Source: CAZPXZ01 sp965221505
Lineage (GTDB): Bacteria > Pseudomonadota > Alphaproteobacteria > Rhodobacterales > CAZPXZ01
Reading direction: 5' to 3'
Length of the DNA: 64,000 bases
NCBI GenBank assembly: GCA_965221505.1
Contig: CBDCSI010000001.1
Location: forward strand, 2,727,461-2,791,460
Shown piece by piece: positions 25,812 to 33,493 of the stretch. Below the pieces are notes generated by a model. The model did not search any database and had not been told where the DNA came from. It was given only the letters and a program-made list of their open reading frames with translations. Every line of letters starts with the position of its first letter. Positions within the stretch are counted from its first letter, which is position 1. The position numbers and the translations under genes were made by a program.

Positions 25812-26942
25812 TCAGCAGACGAACAGCCGACGCTCGAACCCGGTCAGACGCTCGTATCCCGCTTCGGTCACCAGAATCGTCTCCGACACGCCGAAACCCC
25901 GAGCGAGAACGTAGGTATGGAAGGTCTGGCCCGCCTCGAAGCGCCAGGCCGCCCCCGGGGCGGCCTCCAGGCTCTCTCCCCCGGAGGGCTGCAGCAGGAG
26001 TCCGACCGAATAGAAGGTCTTGTTGGTGTATTCGTCGCGCAGGCCGGCACCGAGAACCCCTTCCCGGTACACGCGGTCGGGGACGGACGCCGCCACGCCG
26101 GGGCGCACCTCGGCGAGCGCCGCGTCCTGGATCTCGATCAGGCGGGCGACGACGCGCTCCTCCTCCGCGCTCGCCTCGGCAACCTTGATCGGGCGCATGA
26201 AGCGCGCGTGGTAGTGGTTGACGCAGGGCGTGGTCTCGACCTGCACCCGGTCGCCCCGGCGGAGCGCGCGGTCCGAATAACCGCCGTGCAGGTGGAACGC
26301 CCGCTCGCCCGAGGAGAGCACGCCCGGACCCGGCAGATCGCTGCCGGCCCGGATCATCGCGGCGCAGATTTCCGCCGCCAGCTCCCGTTCGCTCACCCCG
26401 ACGCCGACGGTCTCGACCGCGGCCCGCATGCCGGCCTCGGCCGCCCGGCCCGCCCGGCGCTGAAACTCGATCTCGGCCGGCGACTTTACCAACCGCATGG
26501 CGCCGATCCGGCGACTCGCGTCGACCCATTCGATCTCCGGCAGCGACTCCGCCAGAGCCTCGAAGCGGGCTGCGGAGAGAGGCCAGGCGTCCCGCTCCAG
26601 CGCCAGGCGGCCGGACTCGCCGACGCAATCCCGGACCGCGCCGGCGACCGCGGACATCGGATCGTCGCCGTCCCGCCAGAGCCGGCAATCCGGGAACACG
26701 CTGGTGGTCCGGACGTAGTATTCCTCCACGTCCCGGCAGACCACGAGCGGCGGCCCCTCGACCGGCACGACGGCGCATTGAAGGCTGCCGTAGCCGCGCG
26801 TGAAGAATCCGGTGATCCAGGTCACCGTCTCGGGCTGAAAGGCGACCAGCGCCTCGCGGCCGGATTCGCGGAGCGCCTCCCGGACGCGCGCGAGCCGCCC
26901 GTCGTATTCCGCCTTCTCGAACCAGGGACCGGGCTGCACCAT
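25812..26942 (-). CDS. M24 creatinase/prolidase-like protein lacking metal ligands
   Basis: A 376-residue protein with an N-terminal creatinase-type domain (LARVREALRESGREALVAFQ, VTWITGFFTRGYGSLQCAVV) and a C-terminal pita-bread fold (MRLVKSPAEIEFQRRAGRAA, FHLHGGYSDRALRRGDRVQV, SETILVTEAGYERL). True M24 metallopeptidases use two Asp, one His and two Glu. Here the positions read VQVETTP (Asp to Glu), YHARFMRPI (Asp replaced), FYSVGL (His replaced) and FHTYVL (Glu replaced), with only the last Glu kept. It is therefore probably a metal-free, creatinase-like hydrolase acting on a small C-N bonded compound. It precedes the transporter genes after a 271-base gap and follows the amidotransferase by 14 bases. 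Confidence 0.82.
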   Translation of the reverse strand: MVQPGPWFEKAEYDGRLARVREALRESGREALVAFQPETVTWITGFFTRGYGSLQCAVVPVEGPPLVVCRDVEEYYVRTTSVFPDCRLWRDGDDPMSAVAGAVRDCVGESGRLALERDAWPLSAARFEALAESLPEIEWVDASRRIGAMRLVKSPAEIEFQRRAGRAAEAGMRAAVETVGVGVSERELAAEICAAMIRAGSDLPGPGVLSSGERAFHLHGGYSDRALRRGDRVQVETTPCVNHYHARFMRPIKVAEASAEEERVVARLIEIQDAALAEVRPGVAASVPDRVYREGVLGAGLRDEYTNKTFYSVGLLLQPSGGESLEAAPGAAWRFEAGQTFHTYVLARGFGVSETILVTEAGYERLTGFERRLFVC

Positions 26943-26956
26943 GGCGGATCGCCTCC

Positions 26957-27661
26957 TCAGCCGGACTCGCGCACGAGACGCGCGAACGCTGACAGCATCG
27001 TCTTCGCCTCCGGCGTCTCGTGCGCTTCGCGCTTCAGCGCGTCGACGTCGGCGCCGTCCGCCTCCATGCGCTTCCGGTTCTCCTCGAACCACAGCAACGC
27101 CTGGGCGCGGGTGATCTCGGGATGACCCTGGATGCCCCATACCTGCCGGTCCCGCCAACGCCAGACCTGGTTCGGACAAAGATCCGAGCGGGCGAGTACG
27201 GTCATGTCCGCATGCTCCGCCCGTACCTCGTCGTTGTGCCAGACGAACATGTAAACCCGTTCGTCGAGTTCCGCGCAGAGCGGGTCGGTTCGCGCCGGAT
27301 CCGACAGCGGCAGCCACTTGTAGCCGATCTCGCAACTCGCGCGGCGAAAGACCTGGTCCCGCCCGCAGAGCGCGGACGCCAGGATCTGGCTGCCGAAGCA
27401 AACCCCGAGCGTCGGAATGCCGCGTTCGGCCGCGTCGCGAATCAGGTCGTGCTCGCGCTCGATGAAGTCGATCGCCTCGTAGGCGCCGTGCGGGCTGCCG
27501 GACAGAAAGATTCCGTCGTACCCGGCGAGGCTGTCCGGAAACGCGCCGTCGTACGCCCAGTACCGGTCGACCCGCAGGCCCCAGCCTTCGAACCGGTCGT
27601 CGAGCCTGGCGACGGACCGGAAGGACGGGCCGTTGCCCAGATAGAGAAGAGTGCCGGACAT
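26957..27661 (-). CDS. Class I glutamine amidotransferase-like protein
   Basis: A 234-residue stand-alone class I amidotransferase domain. The nucleophile is Cys88 in LGVCFGSQILASAL and the partner pair is His180-Pro-Glu182 in WGIQGHPEITRAQ. IFLSGSPHGAYE gives the oxyanion region. Stand-alone members include gamma-glutamyl hydrolases such as PuuD and GMP-synthase-like proteins. Placed first in a run with the M24 protein and amino acid transporter, hydrolysis of a gamma-glutamyl or amide substrate is plausible but unproven. Its start at 27661 is divergent from pxpA. Confidence 0.82.
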   Translation of the reverse strand: MSGTLLYLGNGPSFRSVARLDDRFEGWGLRVDRYWAYDGAFPDSLAGYDGIFLSGSPHGAYEAIDFIEREHDLIRDAAERGIPTLGVCFGSQILASALCGRDQVFRRASCEIGYKWLPLSDPARTDPLCAELDERVYMFVWHNDEVRAEHADMTVLARSDLCPNQVWRWRDRQVWGIQGHPEITRAQALLWFEENRKRMEADGADVDALKREAHETPEAKTMLSAFARLVRESG

Positions 27662-27790
27662 GATTCGCCCCACGCGTCCGCGGTGCCGTACTATACTATG
27701 CACGATGGCAATCGGACTTGCGGCGCCCGCCGGGGGACCGCGCCCGCCCGCAAGGTAGAGGCGCCGCCCCGGCGGTCGAGAACGGGAACC
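27662..27790. promoter_or_regulatory. Divergent control region for amidotransferase and pxpA
   Basis: The 129-base gap holds an AT-rich island, TACTATACTATG, in otherwise GC-rich DNA. TATACT at 27692-27697 could serve as a -10 for pxpA, and its complement supplies TATAGT for the other direction. No -35 at good spacing is clear, so this is a composition-based call. Confidence 0.38.
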
Positions 27791-28618
27791 ATGCGGATCG
27801 ATCTCAACGCGGATCTCGGCGAGGGATTCGGGCCCTGGAAAATGGGCGACGACGACGGGATGCTGGACGTCGTCACCTCCGCCAACGTGGCTTGCGGCTT
27901 TCACGCGGGCGACCCGGCGATCATGCGGCAAATGGCGGGAGCCGCGCGCAAGAAGGGCGTGGCGCTCGGGGCGCATCCCGGCTACCCGGACCTGATCGGG
28001 TTCGGTCGACGGCCGATGCACGATCCGCAGGCCCGGGACATCGAGAACTGGGTCGCGTACCAGACCGGCGCCTTCCAGGCGGTCTGCGCGTTGGCGGGCG
28101 CGAAGGCCACCTACGTCAAGACCCACGGCGCGCTCGGAAACGCATGCGCCGACGACGACGCCCTGGCGCTCGCGGTGGCGCGGGGAATCCGTGCCGTCGA
28201 CCCCGAACTGGCGTTCCTGGTCATGCCGGGAACCGCCACCGAGCGTGCGGCGGAGCGCATGGGACTGCGGCCGGTCCGGGAGGTCTACGCCGACCGGGGC
28301 TACGCGAGGAGTTTCAACCTCATGCCCCGGCGCGAACCGGGCGCCGTCGTTCACCATGCCGGGGAAGCCTGCCGTCGCGTTCTCCGGATGGTCGAGGAAA
28401 ACGCCGTGTTCTCGGCCTGCGGCCAGCGACTCGATACGCAGATCGACTCCGTGTGCGTGCATGGAGACAATCCCGCCGCCCTTGCGATGGCGCGGCTGAT
28501 CCGGGAGCGACTCGAGGCCGCCGGATGGACGCTGGCGCCTTTCGCCCTCTCGGACGAGGAAAGCGAATCCGGCACGCCGACCCCGAGCCGGTCGAACGGA
28601 GAATCCGCGGCCGGCTGA
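27791..28618 (+). CDS. pxpA: 5-oxoprolinase subunit PxpA (LamB/YcsF family)
   Basis: A 275-residue LamB/YcsF protein: MRIDLNADLGEGFGPWKMG, SANVACGFHAGDPAIM, GVALGAHPGYPDLIGFGRR, YVKTHGALGNACADDDALA and QIDSVCVHGDNPAALAMARL. These are the diagnostic blocks of PxpA, which with PxpB and PxpC cleaves 5-oxo-L-proline to glutamate at the cost of ATP. The C-terminal 20 residues are a serine-rich extension beyond the family core. Its partners lie on the opposite strand about 2.1 kb away, with a transposase between, an unusual arrangement since the three are commonly adjacent. Confidence 0.92.
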   Translation: MRIDLNADLGEGFGPWKMGDDDGMLDVVTSANVACGFHAGDPAIMRQMAGAARKKGVALGAHPGYPDLIGFGRRPMHDPQARDIENWVAYQTGAFQAVCALAGAKATYVKTHGALGNACADDDALALAVARGIRAVDPELAFLVMPGTATERAAERMGLRPVREVYADRGYARSFNLMPRREPGAVVHHAGEACRRVLRMVEENAVFSACGQRLDTQIDSVCVHGDNPAALAMARLIRERLEAAGWTLAPFALSDEESESGTPTPSRSNGESAAG

Positions 28619-28839
28619 TCCCGCCTGCGCTTGATCGGCCGGGACGACGCAGGAGCACACCGATCTTCGACGCCCTTCTCGCTTGACGTGCGGTCTCCCG
28701 GCAGACTCTGCCATGCGCCGCGAGCGTGTCCGGAACTGCCGTCGCTCGAGGCGTCCGCTGCCGAAGCGACCGTCGTGCCGCGATCGGAGCGGAACGGTTC
28801 CGTTAGACCTGACGCCTCGATTTGCGCCGAGCCATCCGC

Positions 28840-28859
28840 GCGCTACGATCCGGTAGCGC
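28840..28859. repeat. Hairpin before the transposase gene
   Basis: GCGCTAC (28840-28846) and GTAGCGC (28853-28859) form a perfect seven-base stem with a six-base loop, 22 bases before the transposase ATG. Hairpins here can limit transposase translation, but the effect is inferred. Confidence 0.4.
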
Positions 28860-28881
28860 TACCTCCCGAGACGGCCGCAAC

Positions 28882-30606
28882 ATGTTCTGTCGAACCAAGA
28901 CCACAGGCGGGCGCACCTACCTGCAAATCGTCGAAAGCCGCAGGATCGACGGCAAGCCGCGGCAGCGGGTGATCGCGTCGCTCGGCCGCCTGGATCGGCT
29001 CGCCGAGAACGGCAAGCTCGACCGGTTGATCGAGTCCGCCGGCCGGTTTTCGTCCAGGCTCGTGGCGATCTCCGAGGGCTCGGCGCGCAACCGAAACCTG
29101 GAGGTGAAGGCGCGTTCGATCGGCCCCGCCCTGCTGTTCGGTCGATTGTGGAAGGAGACCGGCTGCGCCGACGTCGTCGCAGCGGAGTCCGAGGGACGCA
29201 GCTTCGGCTTCGACATGGAGCGCGCGGTGTTTGCCTGCGTGTTGCACAGGCTGATCGAGTCGGGTTCGGACCGGCAGTCAGTCCGACGGTTGCGCGACCT
29301 GCGCGCCCCCGCTGCCGGCGCGCTCGCACCGCAGCATCTAAGTCGGGCGATACGATGGCTCGGCGAGCCGCTGGCCGGCGAGCAGGAGCCGGAATCCGAC
29401 GGGCCGTTCGGCCCCCGCTGCCGGAGCGACCGGATCGAAGAGGCGCTCTTCGACCGACGGCGAGACCTCTTCACCAGCCTCGACATGGCGTTCTTCGACA
29501 CAGCCTCGCCGCAGGTTCGCGACGTAGGCGACTCGACGTCCGGACGGCGCGGCACGAGCGAGGAAGGCCGCCCGGAATGCGAGCGGAAGGCAGTGGGAAT
29601 TGCGCTCGACGGCGACGGCATCCCCGTCTGCTCGGAATCCTGGCCGGGAAGCGTCGCCGACGCGCACGCGCTGCAGCGGGCGGTCGACCGCATCGATCGC
29701 CGCTTCGGCCTTCGGTCGGTGTCCGTGGTCGCGGATCGCGACGCGATCGGCGAGGCCGCGATCGAAACCTTCGCTGATCGGGGCTGGCACTTCCTGCTCC
29801 GCGTCCGCCCGCGAGATAGCGAGGAGGTGCGCAGCCGGGTGCTGACCGATCCGGCTCCCTTCGAGACAATCGAACCGGATCGGGCCCGGCCCGAATCCGT
29901 CGCCCTGTGCGTCAAGGCGGTCGACCTTCCGGCCGGCGTCGACGAGAACGGCCTTCCGATCCCTCCGCGCCGCTACGTCCTGTGCCGCGATCCGGATCGG
30001 GCGCGCAAGGACGCCGCCGCCCGCGAGGCGATCCTGGACGACCTGCGGACGGCTCTCGGGTCGCACGGCGCCGGCAGCCCGGTCGGCACGCGCGGAACGC
30101 GGCGCTATCTCCAGGCCGGGAAGGACGCGTTCGAAATCGATACCGAGACCGTCGAGGCGGAAGCCCGCCTCGACGGCGTCCGGGTTCTGCAGACCGACGC
30201 CGACCGGAGCCCCGCGGAATCCGCGGAGAGATTCGAGACGTTGCGGCGGGCGGAGCGGACGTTGCGAGCCTGCGGGGCGCGCCTCGATTCCCGAACCCTC
30301 CTCCACGAGACGGACGAGACGATCCGCGGACACGAGTTTTGCGGCTTCCTCGCCATGCTTCTGAGGAGCGAGCTCGAGCGCCGCATGGAGATCGCCGGCG
30401 TCGAGGCCGAGTGGTCAGACCTCGTTCGAGACCTCCACACGCTCACGGAAACGGAAGTCGAGACGGACGGAAAGCGGCTCCTCCTCCGAAGCTCCGCCCA
30501 GGGCAACGTCGCCGGCCTGTTTCGCGCGGTCGGCGCAAGGCTGCCGCACCTGGTCCGCACGATCGAGAGCCGGGAGACGACCGCAACGCATCGGGAACGC
30601 GGCTGA
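28882..30606 (+). CDS. IS1634-family transposase
   Basis: A 574-residue DDE transposase. It opens YLQIVESRRIDGKPRQRVIA and LGRLDRL, as in IS1634-type enzymes. The first acidic residue is Asp206 in MAFFDTASP, the second Asp285 in SVVADRDAIG, and the glutamate is Glu458 in LRRAERTLRACGARLD. GRRGTSEEGRPE, then IPVCSESWPGSVAD and TIRGHEFCGFLAMLL, follow the family order. The length is full and no stop interrupts it. Some normally conserved spots (DTTS is DTAS, and VERAFRTLK is AERTLRACG) are altered, so activity is uncertain. Confidence 0.87.
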   Translation: MFCRTKTTGGRTYLQIVESRRIDGKPRQRVIASLGRLDRLAENGKLDRLIESAGRFSSRLVAISEGSARNRNLEVKARSIGPALLFGRLWKETGCADVVAAESEGRSFGFDMERAVFACVLHRLIESGSDRQSVRRLRDLRAPAAGALAPQHLSRAIRWLGEPLAGEQEPESDGPFGPRCRSDRIEEALFDRRRDLFTSLDMAFFDTASPQVRDVGDSTSGRRGTSEEGRPECERKAVGIALDGDGIPVCSESWPGSVADAHALQRAVDRIDRRFGLRSVSVVADRDAIGEAAIETFADRGWHFLLRVRPRDSEEVRSRVLTDPAPFETIEPDRARPESVALCVKAVDLPAGVDENGLPIPPRRYVLCRDPDRARKDAAAREAILDDLRTALGSHGAGSPVGTRGTRRYLQAGKDAFEIDTETVEAEARLDGVRVLQTDADRSPAESAERFETLRRAERTLRACGARLDSRTLLHETDETIRGHEFCGFLAMLLRSELERRMEIAGVEAEWSDLVRDLHTLTETEVETDGKRLLLRSSAQGNVAGLFRAVGARLPHLVRTIESRETTATHRERG

Positions 30607-30718
30607 ACCCGTCCCATCCGGACCGCCGAAGCACGCCCTGCGTAGCGCCGCAAACGAGACCGATTCGCCGAACTCCTCGCCGGATGCAAGTCTCGATTCG
30701 GATACCGTCGAAGACCGG

Positions 30719-31762
30719 TCAATCCTTCCGCGGCGCCTCAGCCGACGGGTTTGCCGCGTCTTCGCCCTCGCTCGCGTCCACCACGCCCCCGATCAGGTTG
30801 AAGCCGAGCAGGTCCGAACTGGAGGGAATCCGGACGGCGGCGGGAGCGTCGAACAATTGCGCGACGGTCCGGCGATACGAGCGGGCGGCGGCGACCGCCT
30901 CCTCGCGTTCCGCCCGGACGAAGCGAAGGCGACCGCCCGGCGGCGTCTGCGCGATCCGATCCAGATCGGCGCCGATCGCCGTCGCGATCTTGGGATATCC
31001 GCCGGTGGTGGGACAGTCCCGCATGAGGACGAGCGGCCGGCCGCTTCCCGGCACCTGGACGCTGCCCGGCAGAACGCCGTCCGAGACGATATTGAATCCC
31101 GCCCGGTGAACCAGCGCTTCGCCGCCCAGCCGGCACCCCATCCGATCCGAATTCGGCAGCACCCGGTACTCCTCGGCATAGAACCGCCGGACCGACTCCG
31201 GCTCGAACTCGTCTTCCTGCGGGCCCGGGACCACCCGGATCGGACCGGCGGCTCGCATCGGCGTCGGAATCGAGAGCGGGGGCCGATCGGCGGCGTCCGG
31301 CGATCTGGCGGTTAGCGCGTCGCCGGCCTCGAGCGGGCGCCCGCCGATACCGGAACGGCGGTGCACGGAACGGCTACCCATTTCCGCGCGAACGTCGACG
31401 CCCCCGGCTACCGCCATATACGCGTAGACGCCGCCCCGAACGTCGCCGACCGAGACCGTCTGGCCCCTCTCCGCCCGCACGGCCGATCCGGGACGCACCC
31501 GCTCCCCCGCAACGGAGAGCGTCGCGCCCGGTCCCGACACCGCCAGGAGCAGCGGCCCCTCCTCGACGGCAAACGCGCCTCCCAGCAGAACAAATTCCAC
31601 CCCCGCCTCGTCCGGATCGTTGCCGACCAGCGCGTTCGCGTGGGCCAGCGACAGCCGGTCCATGGCGCCGGCCTCCGCCACGCCGAAGCGCCGGAATCCC
31701 GTCCGACCCCAATCCTGCAGGCTTGTGCCGGGGCCGCAGCGTTCCACGCGAAGCCGGCTCAC
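30719..31762 (-). CDS. pxpC: 5-oxoprolinase subunit PxpC (KipA, biotin-dependent carboxyltransferase-like)
   Basis: A 347-residue protein of the KipA/AHS2 family: VERCGPGTSLQDWGRTGFRR, then GVAEAGAMDRLSLAHANALV, VAGGVDVRAEMGSRS, RVLPNSDRMGCRLGG and GYPKIATAIGADLDRIAQ. The GTG at 31762 overlaps the PxpB stop as GTGA and matches the family start. It forms the ATP-dependent 5-oxoprolinase with PxpA and PxpB. Its C-terminal tail (ASEGEDAANPSAEAPRKD) is acidic and extra, and it ends close to the proposed edge of the insertion element. Confidence 0.9.
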   Translation of the reverse strand: MSRLRVERCGPGTSLQDWGRTGFRRFGVAEAGAMDRLSLAHANALVGNDPDEAGVEFVLLGGAFAVEEGPLLLAVSGPGATLSVAGERVRPGSAVRAERGQTVSVGDVRGGVYAYMAVAGGVDVRAEMGSRSVHRRSGIGGRPLEAGDALTARSPDAADRPPLSIPTPMRAAGPIRVVPGPQEDEFEPESVRRFYAEEYRVLPNSDRMGCRLGGEALVHRAGFNIVSDGVLPGSVQVPGSGRPLVLMRDCPTTGGYPKIATAIGADLDRIAQTPPGGRLRFVRAEREEAVAAARSYRRTVAQLFDAPAAVRIPSSSDLLGFNLIGGVVDASEGEDAANPSAEAPRKD

Positions 31763-32490
31763 GGCGCCGCCAGGCTCGCCACCAGGCCCCCCGCTTCCGC
31801 CTCCTCGCACAACTCGTCCCATGCCGACGCCGGCACCGGCTCGAAGACCACCTCCTGGCCGGCCTCGAACAGGAAGAGCGGATCCCGGCCGGGCTGGAAG
31901 CAGCGCACCGGCGTGCGCCCGATCAGGTGCCACCCGCTCGGCGCCTCGACGCTGCCGATGGAGGTCTGCTCGCCGCCGATGGCGATCGACCCCGTCGGCA
32001 CGCGGGGACGGGGCTCCTGTCGGCGCGGCGCCGCCAGCCGCGGATCCAGGCCGCCGAGATAGGCGAATCCGGGCATGAAACCGATCATGAACACCCGGTA
32101 GACGACAGAGGCGTGCAGGGCGGCGAAGGCGTCCGGCGTCATGCCGCGCTCCGTCGCGAGCGGCTCGAGATCTTCCCCGAAGGCGCCGCCGTAAACGACG
32201 GGAACCCGCCACCGGCACGGCGCTCGCCCGGCCGGAACGGCGTCCTTGGCCAGAGAGCGAAGTCGGTCTACCAGCGCCTCAAACTCTACCCGCACGGGAT
32301 CCACGACGACCAACAGCGAGCGATAGGTCGGAACCGTCTCCACGACGCCGCCGATCACCTCCTTTCCGAGCGCCGCGTCCAGCGCCAGGACCCGGGCGTG
32401 CAGCGATTCGTCCACCCGGTCGCCGAACTCGACGCTGACGGCACGGTCGCCGCAGACCCTGAGCCGGAAACCGCCGTCCTCAGAGAGCAT
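31759..32490 (-). CDS. pxpB: 5-oxoprolinase subunit PxpB (KipI family)
   Basis: A 243-residue KipI/AHS1 protein: FRLRVCGDRAVSVEFGDRVD, VPTYRSLLVVVDP, VPVVYGGAFGEDLEPLA, FMIGFMPGFAYLGGLDPRL and GSIAIGGEQTSIGSVEAPSG. The ATG at 32490 is chosen over an in-frame GTG at 32508 because AGGGA is suitably placed before it. It overlaps the upstream dehydrogenase by 11 bases and the downstream pxpC by four, so these genes are translated together. Confidence 0.9.
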   Translation of the reverse strand: MLSEDGGFRLRVCGDRAVSVEFGDRVDESLHARVLALDAALGKEVIGGVVETVPTYRSLLVVVDPVRVEFEALVDRLRSLAKDAVPAGRAPCRWRVPVVYGGAFGEDLEPLATERGMTPDAFAALHASVVYRVFMIGFMPGFAYLGGLDPRLAAPRRQEPRPRVPTGSIAIGGEQTSIGSVEAPSGWHLIGRTPVRCFQPGRDPLFLFEAGQEVVFEPVPASAWDELCEEAEAGGLVASLAAP

Positions 32491-33493
32491 CCCGATCCCT
32501 GGCCGCACGGGGCGAATCGCTCGCGTCGGGACTCTGCACCGCGTCCGCGACTCCCAGCGCCGAAATTGCCCGGGCCGCCGCCTCCCGGGCCGTTCGCTCC
32601 AGCGCTTCCTGCGCCGAACCGCCGATATGGGGCGTGAGCAACAGGCGCGGACAGCCGATCAGGGGACTGTCGAGCGGCAGCGGCTCGTCTCGCACGACGT
32701 CGAGCGCCGCCGCCTGGATTCGTCCCGCCCGAAGCGCCGCGGCGAGCGCGTCCTCGTCGATCAGCGCCCCTCGTGCGGTGTTGACCAGAATGGCGTGCGG
32801 CCGAAGAAGCGCGAGGCGCGCCGCATCCAGGACGATCCCGGGGGTCGGGACCGTGTGCAGCGAGATCACGTCGGAACGCGACAGCAGGGCGTTCAGCGAA
32901 GGCTCGAATCGAACGCCGGCCCGCTCGACGCCGCGTGGATCCGCATGGCGGGACGTCGCCGTGACTCGCATCCCGAACGCCTGACCGAGCCGCGCCACGC
33001 GGCGGGCGATCCGGCCGAAGCCGACCAGACCGAGCACCCGTCCGGAAAGCTCGACCGTCTTCTGGCGGAACCGGAACTCCGCGTCGCCGGTCCGAACCGA
33101 ACGGTCCGCCTCCAGCACCGACTTGGCCGAAGCGAGCACGAGCGCCATGGCGTGTTCGGCCACCGCCTGCGAATTGGCGCCCGGCGTGCTCACGACCGGG
33201 ATCCCGCGCGCCGACGCGGCTGCGCGGTCGATGGAGTCCACCCCCGTTCCGTGGCTGACCACCACTTCGAGATCCGGCGCCGCGTCGATCTCCGCGGCCG
33301 AGAGGCCGTGATTGCGGGTGATGACCGCCCGCGCCACGGCGAGATGGGGACGAAGGGTCTCGATACGCGTGTCCGCCGCCACATGGACCGAGAGTCCGGC
33401 CTCCCGCAGCATGTCCAGCCCCGCCTCCGCGATGGGCTGAACGACCAGGCAGTCCGTTCCGATCGGCATTCCCGTGGGCTGGCGAGAGGTCAT
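32480..33493 (-). CDS. D-2-hydroxyacid dehydrogenase family protein
   Basis: A 337-residue NAD-dependent dehydrogenase: VVVSHGTGVDSIDRAAASAR, PGANSQAVAEHAMALVLA, the Rossmann motif VLGLVGFGRIARRVARLG, VNTARGALIDEDALAAALRA with the substrate arginine, and LTPHIGGSAQE with the catalytic histidine. The family interconverts D-2-hydroxyacids and 2-oxoacids. In an operon for amino acid derivatives it may process the carbon skeleton of a D-amino acid. Four-base overlap with the upstream M20 gene. Confidence 0.88.
   Translation of the reverse strand: MTSRQPTGMPIGTDCLVVQPIAEAGLDMLREAGLSVHVAADTRIETLRPHLAVARAVITRNHGLSAAEIDAAPDLEVVVSHGTGVDSIDRAAASARGIPVVSTPGANSQAVAEHAMALVLASAKSVLEADRSVRTGDAEFRFRQKTVELSGRVLGLVGFGRIARRVARLGQAFGMRVTATSRHADPRGVERAGVRFEPSLNALLSRSDVISLHTVPTPGIVLDAARLALLRPHAILVNTARGALIDEDALAAALRAGRIQAAALDVVRDEPLPLDSPLIGCPRLLLTPHIGGSAQEALERTAREAAARAISALGVADAVQSPDASDSPRAARDRDAL

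Larger units (their letters stand above)
28664..30714 (+). mobile_element. IS1634-type insertion, approximate limits
   Basis: The transposase gene sits between pxpA and pxpC. TCTTCGACG at 28664-28672 and its complement CGTCGAAGA at 30706-30714 are the best candidate inverted ends and would give an element of about 2.05 kb, a reasonable size for this family, whose right edge stops four bases short of the pxpC stop. A nine-base match is weak evidence and no target duplication is evident, so the limits are tentative. Confidence 0.35.

Noticed and set aside
27791..28618. A lactam utilisation gene named lamB
   Set aside because: The family name is historical. With pxpB and pxpC nearby, the 5-oxoprolinase subunit A assignment is better supported.
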